Assembly: GCF_014356525.2 (NCBI RefSeq)
Contig: NC_052518.1
Span: forward strand, 103,164,767-103,228,766
Length of the DNA: 64,000 nucleotides
Source of the DNA: Nilaparvata lugens
Taxonomy: Eukaryota > Arthropoda > Insecta > Hemiptera > Delphacidae
Reading direction: 5' to 3'
Part shown: piece after piece, positions 45,198-55,795 of the stretch
How positions within the stretch are numbered: the stretch's first letter is position 1
Layout: each line of letters begins with the position of its first letter
Notes under the pieces: generated by a model
Told to the model about the DNA's origin: nothing
What the model saw: the letters and a program-made list of their open reading frames with translations, nothing else
The model's database searches: none
Translations under genes and position numbers: made by a program

Positions 45198-45336
45198 GTA
45201 AATATGCAATGCGAGACCTTGTTCAAAAGCTGCCATCTGGTAACGTACAGCATGACCAAGGTACCTCTGATGACACCATAGCAGCTGTTTTGGCCACATT
45301 GAATGAAGTGATCAAGAAGAATGCCGAATTTTCTAG
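45198..45336 (+). CDS. p120ctn: p120-catenin exon: armadillo repeat 8-9
   Basis: The acceptor is TTTGTTTCAG and the donor TTCTAG/GTAAAG. It enters in phase 1 and leaves in phase 2, 139 nt. The joined reading is IGKYAMRDLVQKLPSGNVQH, then TSDDTIAAVLATLNEVIKKN and AEFSR. This corresponds to the (I)GKxAxxDLVxxLP segment of the family. The first 16 nt of this exon and its acceptor region recur at 43929-43987, where the copy is cut by mariner sequence. The exon is followed by a 117-bp tandem duplication in the intron. Confidence 0.95.
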
Positions 45337-45374
45337 GTAAAGAACACTGATTTTTGTTTTGCTAATTGATCAAT

Positions 45375-45590
45375 TAGACATTACATAGCCATCACATTTC
45401 ACAATCATATTATCACACATAACATAAAATAAATAAATGTTCATTTTCCAAAAAAAAACCTAAAACTACAACATAGTTTACATTAGTTACACTTTACATA
45501 GCCATCACATTTCACAATCATATTATCACACATAACATAAAATAAATAAATGTTCATTTTCCAAAAAAAAACTAAAACTACAACATCAAT
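45375..45590. repeat. 117-bp tandem duplication in intron
   Basis: CATAGCCATCACATTTCACA and AATGTTCATTTTCCAAAAAA occur twice in direct order, about 117 bp apart, soon after exon 45198-45336. Confidence 0.85.
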
Positions 45591-45599
45591 TACACGAAA

Positions 45600-46080
45600 T
45601 ATTAGATAAATTACAATTACATACAATAGTTAGTTACAAAAATTCGTATGATGTGTCCTCTACTTGTTAAGTGTTTTCTGTGTGGAAATTGACCTACTCC
45701 ACTATGGCGTACCATGTTATAGAGTAGGTTTTGTTTGTTTTTTGTGCGTATTATTAATTAGTGTTTAGTAAGTCATTAGGTGGTTAGTTGCTGTTTGAAA
45801 TAATGTTTTCCTTTGCTCATCAACCAATTGTGTACTATTGTTTTGAACTTTCTAGGATGATTAATCTGTGTAAAGTTTACAGGAAGTAGATTATATAATT
45901 TTGGTGCTAAATGATTGAAATGTCTCTGGTATAGTACCTTCTTTGCAACACTGGTGATGAGAAGATTCCTGTATCTGGTGTTGTGGTTTCTGGTTTGAAA
46001 TGTTGTTGGGTTCTTGTGTAATCTGCATAGTATCTCCTTGGAGTAAAGCTGTCTTGGATCCATCACGTCAAACTCATTGA
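45600..46080 (-). mobile_element. LINE C-terminal fragment
   Basis: The - strand reads QLYSKEILCRLHKNPTTFQT, HNTRYRNLLITSVAKKVLYQ and HLAPKLYNLLPVNFTQINHP. This is the HxTR...K.YN.LP block at the end of Jockey/CR1-like LINE ORF2. It is a fragment only. Confidence 0.8.
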
Positions 46081-46118
46081 ATAGCTGGTATTATTATTTA
46101 TTTCACATATCAAATATA

Positions 46119-47260
46119 CAGTCGAACCTCTGTATAGCGAAGTCGATTATCCCGAGAAAAAATTCGCTGCAGAGAAGTATTCGTTATTGAGAGGTTGCTC
46201 TCTCAAGAAAACTGCCACGATCTTATGAATCTTGTTATATATTATCACGGCGGTAAATAAATTAGTATGGTACCTACATAAAACATATCATAGCGAACTT
46301 ATGTAGGGTACTATTAGGCCAATATTAATATGTAAATTTGAAAATTCATGCAGTTTAAAATAAAAAAAACATGTTTTTTTTGAATATTTATAGAATGTAA
46401 TAAGTAAGTGAACTCACCAATTTATTCCCAGAAAGCTTGATTTGTACTATTAGTAGAGTTTAATCAAAGTACATACTCAGTAGCAATATTTTTAAACTTC
46501 ATTCACCAAAGTTATTTTGCTACTTTTTACACTACTATCAGATTGAACGCTAAATACGGTACTTTTGTCAATAACTTCACTATAAATACTATAATAACTC
46601 AACTTTACTATTTTTTAATGTTTTATTTGAAAAAGTGAGTAATTCTCGGTTGAATTTTGCATTTGGATAAAACATCATGTTTAATAAACGACTCATTTCT
46701 ATTCAAACAGTCGAACAAGTCGAATGTTGTCTGGTACATTTTTCAGTTTTAATCCTTGCCTAATCATTTTGAAAGCTTCTAGAATTTCTTGATCTGACGG
46801 ATTCTTCTCCTCAGGTTTGCCATCATCATCATAGTCAGTTCAATGAATTGAAATGTGTGACAAGAGCAAGAATGGGAAAGTCCAGTCGTTCACCTGCCTG
46901 GTCTACAAATGACAAGCTCTTGGAATTCAATTTCCAGTAACTTGCATTCAATTTCCAACATGTGTTTCAACCTCTATTGACTGTCTACCACCCTATCTTC
47001 TTCCTACCTGAATTGTCATCATTTTTAGTCTATTGACCTTTCTGCTGAAACAACAATTCCTTGAAAATGACCGTCTGCTTCCTATACACACTACATTTTG
47101 TATATTGAAGTCAAGAGAAAACTTTGTTGTTGAGAGGTCCGAAATTCGTTACATAGAGGTAAATAAGCAGCCAAAACTCTAAAATGTCATGGGACCAGGT
47201 AAAAATTCGTTGTGTAGAGGATTTCATTAAGTGGAGGTTCGTTATAGAGAGGTTCGACTG
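46119..47260. mobile_element. pogo/Tigger-like MITE, copy 2
   Basis: 1,142 bp. The ends CAGTCGAACCTCTGTATAGC and, inverted, CAGTCGAACCTCTCTATAAC are flanked by TA. It shares long segments with copy 1 (13815-14523), such as TCCAGTAACTTGCATTCAAT. It carries about 400 bp more in the middle. Confidence 0.87.
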
Positions 47261-47418
47261 TATTTTCTTTGGTTTTTTTTATTATGTTTGTGAAATAAAT
47301 GAATCGATTGACTTGATAATTCTGTTATTGTGTTGTAAGAACAATATTGGTTTTGTTGTTGATGTGGTGTATGTTGTTCTAAACTGATGTAAACAATAAG
47401 ATGCTATTTGTATTGCAG

Positions 47419-47656
47419 GTCTCTGCTTGAATCTGGTGGCGTGGAGCGTCTGATGAACATAACCAGACAACGGCAGAAGTATACGCCAAGGGTGTTGAAA
47501 TTCGGAGGCCAAGTTCTGTTCACCATGTGGCAGCACCAGGAACTGCGAGAGGTGTACAAAAAGCACGGCTGGAAGGAACAGGACTTTGTTACTAAAACGG
47601 TGGCAGCTAGGAATGCAGGACCTCACGCGCTAATTATTATTCATTATATATTATAA
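47419..47656 (+). CDS. p120ctn: p120-catenin last visible exon with stop codon
   Basis: The acceptor is TGTATTGCAG, phase 2 entry. It encodes SLLESGGVERLMNITRQRQK, then PRVLKFGGQVLFTMWQ, LREVYKKHGWKEQDFVTKTV and AARNAGPHA. It then gives eight residues (LIIIHYIL) before TAA at 47654-47656. The FxxQVLxTMWQxxELRxxYKKxGW block is the last ARM repeat of the p120 family. From established family knowledge, insect p120 proteins usually continue with a further tail after the AARN region. I see no convincing GT donor here. A mobile repeat family member starts at, or just before, the stop codon. The real terminus may therefore have been replaced, or further exons may exist downstream that I cannot identify. 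Confidence 0.9.
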
Positions 47657-47937
47657 CCAAGGGCAACGAGGACTTTAGGATTTTAGGATTAAGTTTTTAT
47701 CAATAATAAAATTACACAGAAAAACATTTGATGCATTTAAGGCAATTTTACCCATAATTACTCACTTTTCATATTCAATGGTAACTGTAGGAAAAACTTA
47801 ATGTGAAATACGTGCGCAAAGTTCCTCTGCTGCACTCAAGAAACCATTCCGCCCTCGCCTACGGCTCGGGCGTAAACGTTTCTTTCGGTGCAGCAAACTG
47901 GCACTTTGCGCACTAGTTGCACAAATAACTATTACTC
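47654..47937. mobile_element. Repeat family 'R-TGCGCAAAG', partial copy at the p120 stop codon
   Basis: From about 47650 the sequence (TATAACCAAGGGCAACGAGG, later TCAATAATAAAATTACACAG) matches the complement of 38062-38395. It ends TTGCACAAATAACTATTA. The repeat begins at the stop codon of the p120 reading frame. Confidence 0.8.
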
Positions 47938-48057
47938 TCAAAGTAATTTGTGAGTTGTATTTTGACGCATTTTGTAATTATTTTTGATACCGTGCAAAGT
48001 ATGGAAATTGGCCTGAAATTTGAGGTAACATTTTCTTGTCCAGACTTAAATATACTT
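47938..48057 (-). mobile_element. LINE reverse-transcriptase fragment
   Basis: The - strand reads LSIFKSGQENVTSNFRPISI, then LCTVSKIITKCVKIQLTNYF. This is the FKSG...NxRPISxLxxxSKIxEK region at the start of a LINE RT domain. It is wedged between two copies of the TGCGCAAAG repeat. Confidence 0.8.
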
Positions 48058-48188
48058 AAGTAAACGTTTCTTTCGGTGCAGCAAACTGTCACTTTGCGCA
48101 CTAGTTGCACAAATAACTATAAAAATGTATGAATTCAGGGCTACTTTCTTGTGTTTATAAAATAGAATTATAGTACCCTTTAGAATTA

Positions 48189-50473
48189 ATAATAGTATAT
48201 TTCGCACCTACGGCCGAAAATGAGACTTTTCCGGCTCGAAATCGGTCTTCAAGTCCGAGGCCGTAGGCCGAGGACTAGAAAAGATTGAGAGCCGGAAAAA
48301 CATTTTTGCCCATGGTGAGAACGTTATTTTTCGCCACACAGAAAAATAAACAATTTAAATATGAGAATAATCGTTTATTAGGCACTTTCGAAAGCAAAAC
48401 AGGAAGGTCATAGCTCTAGCAAATCTGAGGTAATCTGAATGTTAGGAAATTGTCCAAGTATTTTTATTTTTTATTCTGATTTGTCTAAATAACCTAAAAG
48501 ATTATGTTCAATTATGTAAGAGGTTGAGTTTATACTTTTTATTCTTCCAAATGACAATAAGATGATATTATTATAAATGTTTTGATTCTTGAATAATAAA
48601 CACAAATAATGAAGTTTTTTGATCAGCTGTTTTAGCACACTTGAAATTTGGCCAATCTGAATGTCAACGTCAACAATGCTTGTTGTCATTGACTTCGGAA
48701 GTTTAAGTTAGAAGTTCTATCCTACTCTGAAAATCGAATTTGAATAGTTTATAATATATATCGTATCTGTATTTTATTCATCCAAATAAAATGATAGTAT
48801 CTTATTGCAGAATACTTATTCAATTCTAGAAGCATAAACTGATTCCGTTTCATAAACCATTTTGTACACACGTTCACATCAAATCAGAATCAGCTGACTT
48901 CAAGGTTATTTTACAGCCCTAGGGCCGTAAAACTTTTACCGGCCTGGTCAGAAAACAATCATTTTCGGCCTCCATATGACGCACGAAAACCAGCTCATTA
49001 CATCCAAGTGGGGCGAAATAGTATATTTCGCACCTAGGGTCGAAAATGTACGTTTTCCGGCTCGAGATCGCGGTTTTCAAGTTCGAGACGAAGTCGAGAA
49101 CTTGAAGCGTTCGAGAGCCGGAGAAACATTTTTGCCCGTGTTGCGAACGCTATTTTTCGCCACACCAAAAAAAAACTTCCCAATATAGAAGATATTGGAA
49201 AATAAACAAAATTCAAACAGCGTATTTTGATAGTTTGAATCTTGGTTATGACAACTTTCACTGTCAATTAATTTCAATATTACTAATTAATAATTTACAA
49301 TAGTGACAATATTTTTATACTATTAATATTTCGAATAATGTTTGAATTTTTATAGCTCGCACTTTGCGCCTGGTGCAATATCTCATGGATAGATGGATGA
49401 ATAGAATTTTCATTACTATTTTGAAATAATGTGATTAAAAAATTAATATAATTGCATATTTCACAGTTTTGTCTCAAAATATATCTAAAAAATTGATTGA
49501 AATTTAAATTACGGTAACTAATAAAAAAATAGCTAAAAAAGTCGAAATTCATCGACAAAAAAAATATCATTGACCGAGGTTCGAACCTAGATCATGTTTG
49601 TAATGAGCTTTGATGTATTACGCCTTTACGCTCTCGGCCATTGGGTAATGTTGATCGTAGAGGCCTGTAAGTCAGGTAACGTATGTAGGCTACTATAATA
49701 TAGTGTAGGCTATAGCGGCAAACTTGAAGCCGGTTTGCCGGCATTTTCACAACAAAATATTGCTCTGAAAATAGTTAAATCATAGAGAAAACATTCGAAG
49801 ATTCAATCTTGAGTGGGCCTAATGTTTTCTCTATATGGTTTGATATTGAAGAAAAATTATCTAAAAGTTTTAATAATGAATTACGGAAAAATTACTAGGT
49901 ATTTTTCAGTCAAGGCTGTTTCACCAGTAGGCTTACCTTAAACTTTAGATCTCTGCTGTATTTTCCTATTATTATTGTTGATTGTATTGCATTAAGAAGT
50001 GGAATTCGATAATAAAAAAGAAACAATTATTACTCTACCTCACTTTTAAATATTGATACAATTATTGTACTTTGATTTCAAATTCGATTCTTCACTTTTA
50101 AATACTTGCGATACGTACCTTTCTGACAATGGACAATGTAGCCAACATTATATGTTGAGGCTATGGAGATATCATCGTATTCTATTGTTTGATATCAAAA
50201 ACACAATAATAAATATTAAATTATGAAACAGTAATTTATAAAATATATTATAGACATGATACCGCGATTCACGATACATAATTATATAGATTATTACAGT
50301 CGTTATGAGATTATCTCTATGATTTTTGTGAGATCGGACACGATCAGCTGTTATTCAAGGTCATTTTACAGCCCTAGGGCCGTAAAGTTTTACCGGCCTG
50401 GTCGGAAAACAATCGTTTTCGGCCTCCATATGACGCACGAAAACCAGCTCATTACATCCAAGTGGGGCGAAAA
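48189..50473. repeat. Paired GCGAAAATGAG/CCAGCTCATTACATCC repeats
   Basis: The segment TATTTCGCACCTACGGCCGA at 48199 recurs at 49021 (TATTTCGCACCTAGGGTCGA). ACGAAAACCAGCTCATTACA lies at about 48981 and again at about 50437. Two related elements follow each other, joined at about 49020 by GGGCGAAATAGTATATTTCG. The interiors differ. Class unknown. Confidence 0.65.
49566..49645 (-). mobile_element. tRNA-like sequence, probable SINE head
   Basis: On the - strand TGGCCGAGAGCGTAAAGGCG (box A, Leu/Ser-tRNA-like) and AGGTTCGAACCTCGG (box B) are spaced as in a long-variable-arm tRNA. The acceptor stem does not pair convincingly. I call it a SINE or tRNA pseudogene. Confidence 0.55.
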
Positions 50474-50719
50474 ATAATAAACAGGCACGGAACTGTTGGT
50501 GTTCGAATGCAGTGTATACAGATTATAAATAAATTAATTGGTAATTAGCTTAGAGAATTAGCTTGATTCAGTTTCTTTTATTTTATAAAATATTTAACAT
50601 TCTTGTTTTATTATTTTGACGATGTTGTAATCACCGAAACTGGTAGTTACGTTACAATTTGTATTCTTGTTTTATTATTTTATTAATTTTAAAGGGTACT
50701 ATAATTCTTTTTTATAAGT

Positions 50720-50990
50720 AAAATATTACATAAGATATTCCATGGTATAAGGCGTTTAATGTTCTAAATTTCACTGTTAACTCAAGCTGATAGTCCTTGC
50801 AGTTATTTTCCATGGAGCACCATTCAGAGACCATCTGGTGCTTCTAACTTCCAGCCAGTCAGTTTTTTTTCTATATTATAGGTAGTAGCATAAAAAATTG
50901 AACATATCCCATGGTATAGAGCTCTTATGTTCTAAGTTTCACTGTTAACTCAAACTGATAGTCCTATTAGCTCTATTTCGTGAAGTTAAG
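50720..50990. repeat. Two dispersed CCCATGGTATAGGGCG satellite units
   Basis: AGATATTCCATGGTATAAGG (about 50733) and ATATCCCATGGTATAGAGC (about 50905) begin units that continue TTCACTGTTAACTCAAGCTG, as in the array at 52912-53528. Confidence 0.8.
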
Positions 50991-50994
50991 GAGA

Positions 50995-51590
50995 AAATTA
51001 TGACGGTTTATAGCATGTTAGCTTTTAGGCTTTTAATGAGTGTGAAGAGGAGAATAGACAGCTTCCTTTGCAGAGATGAAGTGCACAGTTATAATACAAG
51101 AAACAGATCTGAAATTGATGTTGCATATTCTCGGTTGGGGAAGATTTTAAAAAGTCCCAAACACATTTCGCTTAAGCTTTTTAATGTGCTGCCATGCTCG
51201 GCGAGGGTTTTTCAGTTCAAATCTGAACTGGAGAAAATTCTTCTGCAAAACCCTCTATATTCTCTTGATGACTTCTTCCAAGTGAGAATGGAAAACTTTT
51301 TCAAACTTTAATTTCCAAACTCCGTTCAAGTCTAGAATGACCCTATTGAGCTTATCAATTTTTATTTTTTCCACAAGGCTGACCATGACTTTTGCCTGTG
51401 TATGTATATATGAAATCACTACATTTTACACTTGTACATATTTATGTACACGTTATTTTATTGTAATTGTATGACTGACCAAATTATTATAATTTTTATT
51501 ATAATTAGTATTATATTGTATTATTGACGTTTCCAATTGCCATTTTTTATGTGCTCAAAGATATAAAAACACATTCTTATTCTTGCTATG
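50995..51590 (+). mobile_element. LINE C-terminal fragment and 3' UTR
   Basis: The + strand reads MSVKRRIDSFLCRDEVHSYN, TRNRSEIDVAYSRLGKILKS and ISLKLFNVLPCSARVFQFKS. This is the HxYNTRxxxE...LFNxLP block of Jockey/CR1-like LINE ORF2. Roughly 280 bp of AT-rich 3' sequence follows. Confidence 0.85.
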
Positions 51591-51889
51591 TGAAGCAGGT
51601 TATACTGAATACAGCTGTTATTTCAGAAATATCTGAGTTTCTTTTCAAGTTTTTATAATTTTCAATAATTTAATACAGTATTTTCCAGTTATCAGTGATG
51701 GTTTAGTGAAATATTTTTATTTATTGTATTTTTTCTTTAGGGCTACTTTTAATATAAATATAAATAAAAATCTTAGTACCCTTTGAAATATTTTATCACA
51801 ACATGTTTCGGACATTGATGCCATTTTCAAATGAAAATGAAAGAGATTTGTATTTATATTTATTTTTTTATTTAATTTGGTTTTCAACT

Positions 51890-52690
51890 CATCTAAAGGG
51901 TAAAAGAAAGGAGACGGGGCCGTGCTACCTGTGCTCTGGGCTATTGTTCCAAAAAGGTGCATCCTCTAACTCTCGACTAGCATACTTTATTGTCCTCTGA
52001 TTCCGCTACATCACCCTCATTAGTGGCCCCGTGTGCTTTCCTGAAGGCAATTCTATCTGGTAGCACCAACTTATCTATTACTTTGCGTCTTACATCTGTT
52101 ACTTGTATTTTCTGCAATTATTGAATGTAAATCAGTGATCAAGTGCTTGTAATTATTGTATTATTCAAAATTGTTCATTAAATTTGATGAAACTCAACTT
52201 CCTCACAAGCTGTATACTGACTAACTTGAGTTAAATACGATTCGATACTTATTGATCGTACGATTTTTTGGCGTCCTTTCAAATTCTATTAGATTGAACA
52301 CAACTTGGCAAACATTTGATGTGTATCATGTGTATGTGTTTGTCAAGTCCCATTCAATCTCGTGGAATTTATAAAGACGTCCAACAAATGTACGTTCAAA
52401 AATCGATGTGGGCTTTACACACCACGTACGTTTGACTAAATTTGTACTTATCATCGATAGTAATGTGTATGTTCATCCAATCACTGCATGCTACCACTGG
52501 TCTACAGCTGAAAGTGCCTTCAAGTAACCACACTGGTCCACCAATATATTGCTCGGAGTGGAAACCTAACAATAGACCACGAAAATGTCGAAATTTATTA
52601 ACAATGGGTGACCACTGAAGGGTCTCTAGAACTTCTACCTGTCCATCCATTGTTTTCGGCGGCCCCGTCTCATTTCTTCAACCTCATCTA
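51890..52690 (-). other. Unrecognised coding-like relics on the - strand
   Basis: A frame at 52650-52396 reads MDGQVEVLETLQWSPIVNKF, GGPVWLLEGTFSCRPVVACS and MNIHITIDDKYKFSQTYVVC. A further piece lies near 52100-51985 (VLPDRIAFRKAHGATNEGDV). The base composition is coding-like, and both sides are flanked by short inverted repeats (GACGTCC/GGCGTCC near 52270-52383). It could be the remains of a DNA transposon or a processed gene. I cannot name it. Confidence 0.4.
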
Positions 52691-52911
52691 AATTCTAAAT
52701 TCCAAGTTTATATATATTTTGGACTCGAAATTGGAAAAACTTATGAAACATAACCTATTTTTGGACAATATCTATCCAAATTTGGGAAAAGAACAGTTTT
52801 GGGCTTTAAGACTGTTGTTCCTTTTCCAATCTTTCATAATTGAGAATGATGTTCTATCTATAAATGTGTAAATAAATAAATACTGTGTCGTTTGAGAAAT
52901 TATAACATAAG

Positions 52912-53528
52912 AAGATATCTCATGGTATAGGGCGTTTATATTCTAAAGTTAACTTGAGCTGTTAGTCCTAATAGTTCTTTTTCGTGAAGGTATGTGACGC
53001 TGGTAATCTCTCGAACTGTGCCGTTTGATAAAATATAACTTAAAAAGATATCCATGGTATAGGGCTTTAAGTTCCAAATTTCACTGTTAACTCAAGCTGA
53101 TAGTCCTAATAGTTATTTTTCGTGAAGCTATGTGACGCTGGTAATCTCTCATACTGTGCCGTTTGATGAAATATAAGATAAGAACATATCCCATGGTATT
53201 GGGGCGTTTATGTTCCAAATTTCATTGTTAACTCAAACTGATAGACAGACGTAGTTATATTTCGTACATCTATGTGACGCTGGTAATCTCTCATACTGTG
53301 CCATTTGATGAAATATAACATAAGAACATATCCCATGGTATAGGGCGTTTATGTTCTGAATTTCACTGTTAACTCAAACTGATAGACAGACGTAGTTATA
53401 TTTCGTACATCTATGTGACGCTGGTAATCTCTCATACTGTGCCGTTTGATGAAATATAACATAAGAACATATCCCATGGTATAGGGCGTTTATGTTCTGA
53501 ATTTCACTGTTAAATCAAGCCGATAGTC
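52912..53528. repeat. Satellite array, ~130-142-bp unit, about five copies
   Basis: Units begin ATATCCCATGGTATAGGGCG and continue TTTATGTTCT, TTAACTCAAGCTGATAGTCC and GTGACGCTGGTAATCTCTCA. Starts lie near 52914, 53047, 53185, 53327 and 53467. Single or paired copies also occur near 20.1-20.3, 20.95, 24.5-24.7, 50.7-50.9 and 55.5-55.68 kb. Confidence 0.9.
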
Positions 53529-53529
53529 T

Positions 53530-53990
53530 TCTTCTTCCATGGCTCTACAGCCCAAATCGAGCCCTGGCCTCCTCAATACTGCGCCTCCATCCATCACGAT
53601 CTCTTGCCTTCATCTCCAATTCCTGATGCGAAGAAGTTCTGCAGCATCCTTTGAGATGCCATCCACCCATCTCAGTCTTGGCTTTCCCACCGGTCTTCTG
53701 CCTCCCGGTTGTCGCATATATATTTTTGTGGGAGACCGAGTGTCTGGCATCCGCTCCACATGCCCTGCCCATCTTAAGCGGTTCAGTCTGACATAAATAC
53801 AGACAGGGGCGGCTCTTTATAGAGTGCAGATAATTCATTGCTGTTTCTTATTCGCCATACACCCTCCATCACATACAGGTCCGTATATTCTACGCAGCAT
53901 TTTCCTTTCCCAGCGGTCTAGATTTGCTGCAGCCTTGGATGATAATATCCACACTTCACTTCCATAAGTGACCACTGTGCGTATTATTTA
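53530..53990 (-). mobile_element. LINE C-terminal fragment (RTE-like)
   Basis: The - strand reads VVTYGSEVWILSSKAAANLD, WERKMLRRIYGPVCDGG, LNRLRWAGHVERMPD and GGRRPVGKPRLRWVDGISKD. YGSExWxL...ERKxLRxIYGP and RLRWxGHVxRMPD are the usual region after the RT domain in RTE/BovB-like elements. Frameshifts make it dead. A (TTA)n tract adjoins at 53988-54010. Confidence 0.88.
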
Positions 53991-54053
53991 TTATTATTAT
54001 TATTATTATTAGCCGTCAAGCTCCCAGATGGAAGACGCTGAGCAAAATTTGGT

Positions 54054-55194
54054 TCATTTTTTGTTTTTCTTGTTCTTTTTATCAATCCACCAGTTTTTCA
54101 TTTTCAGTGAGAACTCCGCTTTCCTTGCTTCACTCCATTTTGTTCCCACTCTTGGCACAGTCATCTCTGGTTTAACTTCCCATTTTTCAACCTTTTCTCT
54201 GAAACTGTTCCTGTTGTATATTTCATCATTGTTAATGTTAGCAAGTATTAAGTCCTTCTTGACGTTTTTCATCCATGCACCTCCATTACTAAGGGTTGCT
54301 ACATATGTTACTATTCTTTTTGTAAGTCTGTGATCTGGAAGCCTCATTATGTGACCATAAAATTTAAGGCGCCTTTTCCTGATGTCTGCTTCTATGTTAG
54401 AGTATTCTTCAACTTTGGCTGTTTTCTGTAGTCTATAACCATCTTCGGTCTTTCTTGGTCCAAGTATTTTTCTAATTATCTTCCTTTCTTCTTTTTTCAA
54501 ATTTTCAGTATCTGTTTTTCTGCTAAGTGTTAGGGTCTCGCTGGCATACAACATTGTTGGCTTGATTACTGCGTTATAATGTTTGATTTTGGTATTGATA
54601 GACATACATCTCTTATTATAAATATATTGCACTAGCCCTAGGCCTTTACGAGCTTTCTGTATCCTTTCATTTTGTGCATGTTTTTCTGATATAATTTCCC
54701 CAAGATATTAAAGTATGGTACCTTCTTAATTGTTCCATATTTTGTTTGTAATTTAGTAACTTCTATATTTGATGTTGTGAAAACAGTTTTTCAAATGATA
54801 TTTGTAAGCCTACTTGTTCAGCACATTCTTTTAAAATTTCTATTTGTTTTATTGCACTTTCCAATGAATCTGACATTATAGCAAGGTCGTCTGCAAAAGC
54901 TAAGTATGGAATTTGAAGATTATTTTTCTTGGTTCCCAGCGAGATTGGCTTCCAGTGGTTCACCTCCTTCAGTTTCTTTTCCCATTCTTCCATTACTCTA
55001 TCAAGAACTATGTTGAAGAGCAGTGGTGATAATCCATCACCTTGCCTAACACCAGTCTTTATCTCAAAAGGCTTCGAAAGTTCTCCCATAAATTTTATTT
55101 TTGATGTTGTGTTTGTCAATGTTTGTTCTATGATTTTTCGAGTTTTCTGATCCAGGCCTTTCTCTTCAAGAATTTTAAATAGTGTTGGTCTGTG
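54054..55194 (-). mobile_element. Second LINE: reverse transcriptase and C-terminal part
   Basis: The - strand from 55194 reads FKILEEKGLDQKTRKIIEQT, GVRQGDGLSPLLFNIVLDRV and YLAFADDLAIMSDSLES (catalytic FADD). After a frame break near 54700 it continues VIKPTMLYASETLTLSRKTD and RRLKFYGHIMRLPDHRLTK. This is one truncated LINE of the same broad clade as the neighbour at 53530. The endonuclease domain is missing and the upstream end meets a (TTAT)n tract (55198-55232). Confidence 0.9.
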
Positions 55195-55479
55195 GATTAT
55201 TATTATTTATTATTTATTTATTTATTTATTTATCCATGGAGACAACCAGACTTGAAAACAGGAGTAACTCTTGCAATCTTCCATTTTGAAGGAAATCTAC
55301 CTGACCTTATAGCCAAGTTAAAAATGAATTTTAATGGCTCTAAAAGGACTGCAACACAGGGACAGTTTTTCAGGGATTATAGTTTTATATATTCTGAACT
55401 TTATGTTCCTGTGGACGCTTCTTGACTTGAATATCTGCAGCATAGAGAAGTATGTTTTGTTTCCTGCATTGAACCGATA

Positions 55480-55684
55480 GTCTTGGTAGTTCTAATTCCA
55501 CCGTCAACTCAAGCTGATAGTCTTAGTAGTTCTTTTCTGTTAAGCTATGTGGCGCTGGTAATCTCTCATACTGTGCCGTTCTTACACTATCACTCCGCCA
55601 AAACAAATATTAATAATGGACAGTAGTCGACAGTAATCGGTTTGAGTTGACATAAAATCGGCTTAAAATTTGGAACATGAACGA
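55480..55684. repeat. Satellite units next to the assembly gap
   Basis: TCAACTCAAGCTGATAGTC and GCTGGTAATCTCTCATACTG, followed by a complementary half unit, run to the gap edge. Repeat content here may explain why assembly failed. Confidence 0.75.
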
Positions 55685-55784
55685 NNNNNNNNNNNNNNNN
55701 NNNNNNNNNNNNNNNNNNNNNNNNNNNNNNNNNNNNNNNNNNNNNNNNNNNNNNNNNNNNNNNNNNNNNNNNNNNNNNNNNNNN
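55685..55784. other. Assembly gap of 100 N
   Basis: Exactly 100 N are present, the usual placeholder for a gap of unknown size. The missing sequence separates the satellite-like repeat on the left from the SNAPC1-like exon on the right. Upstream exons and the promoter of that gene may be in the gap. Confidence 0.99.
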
Positions 55785-55795
55785 TTTAGCCTTTG

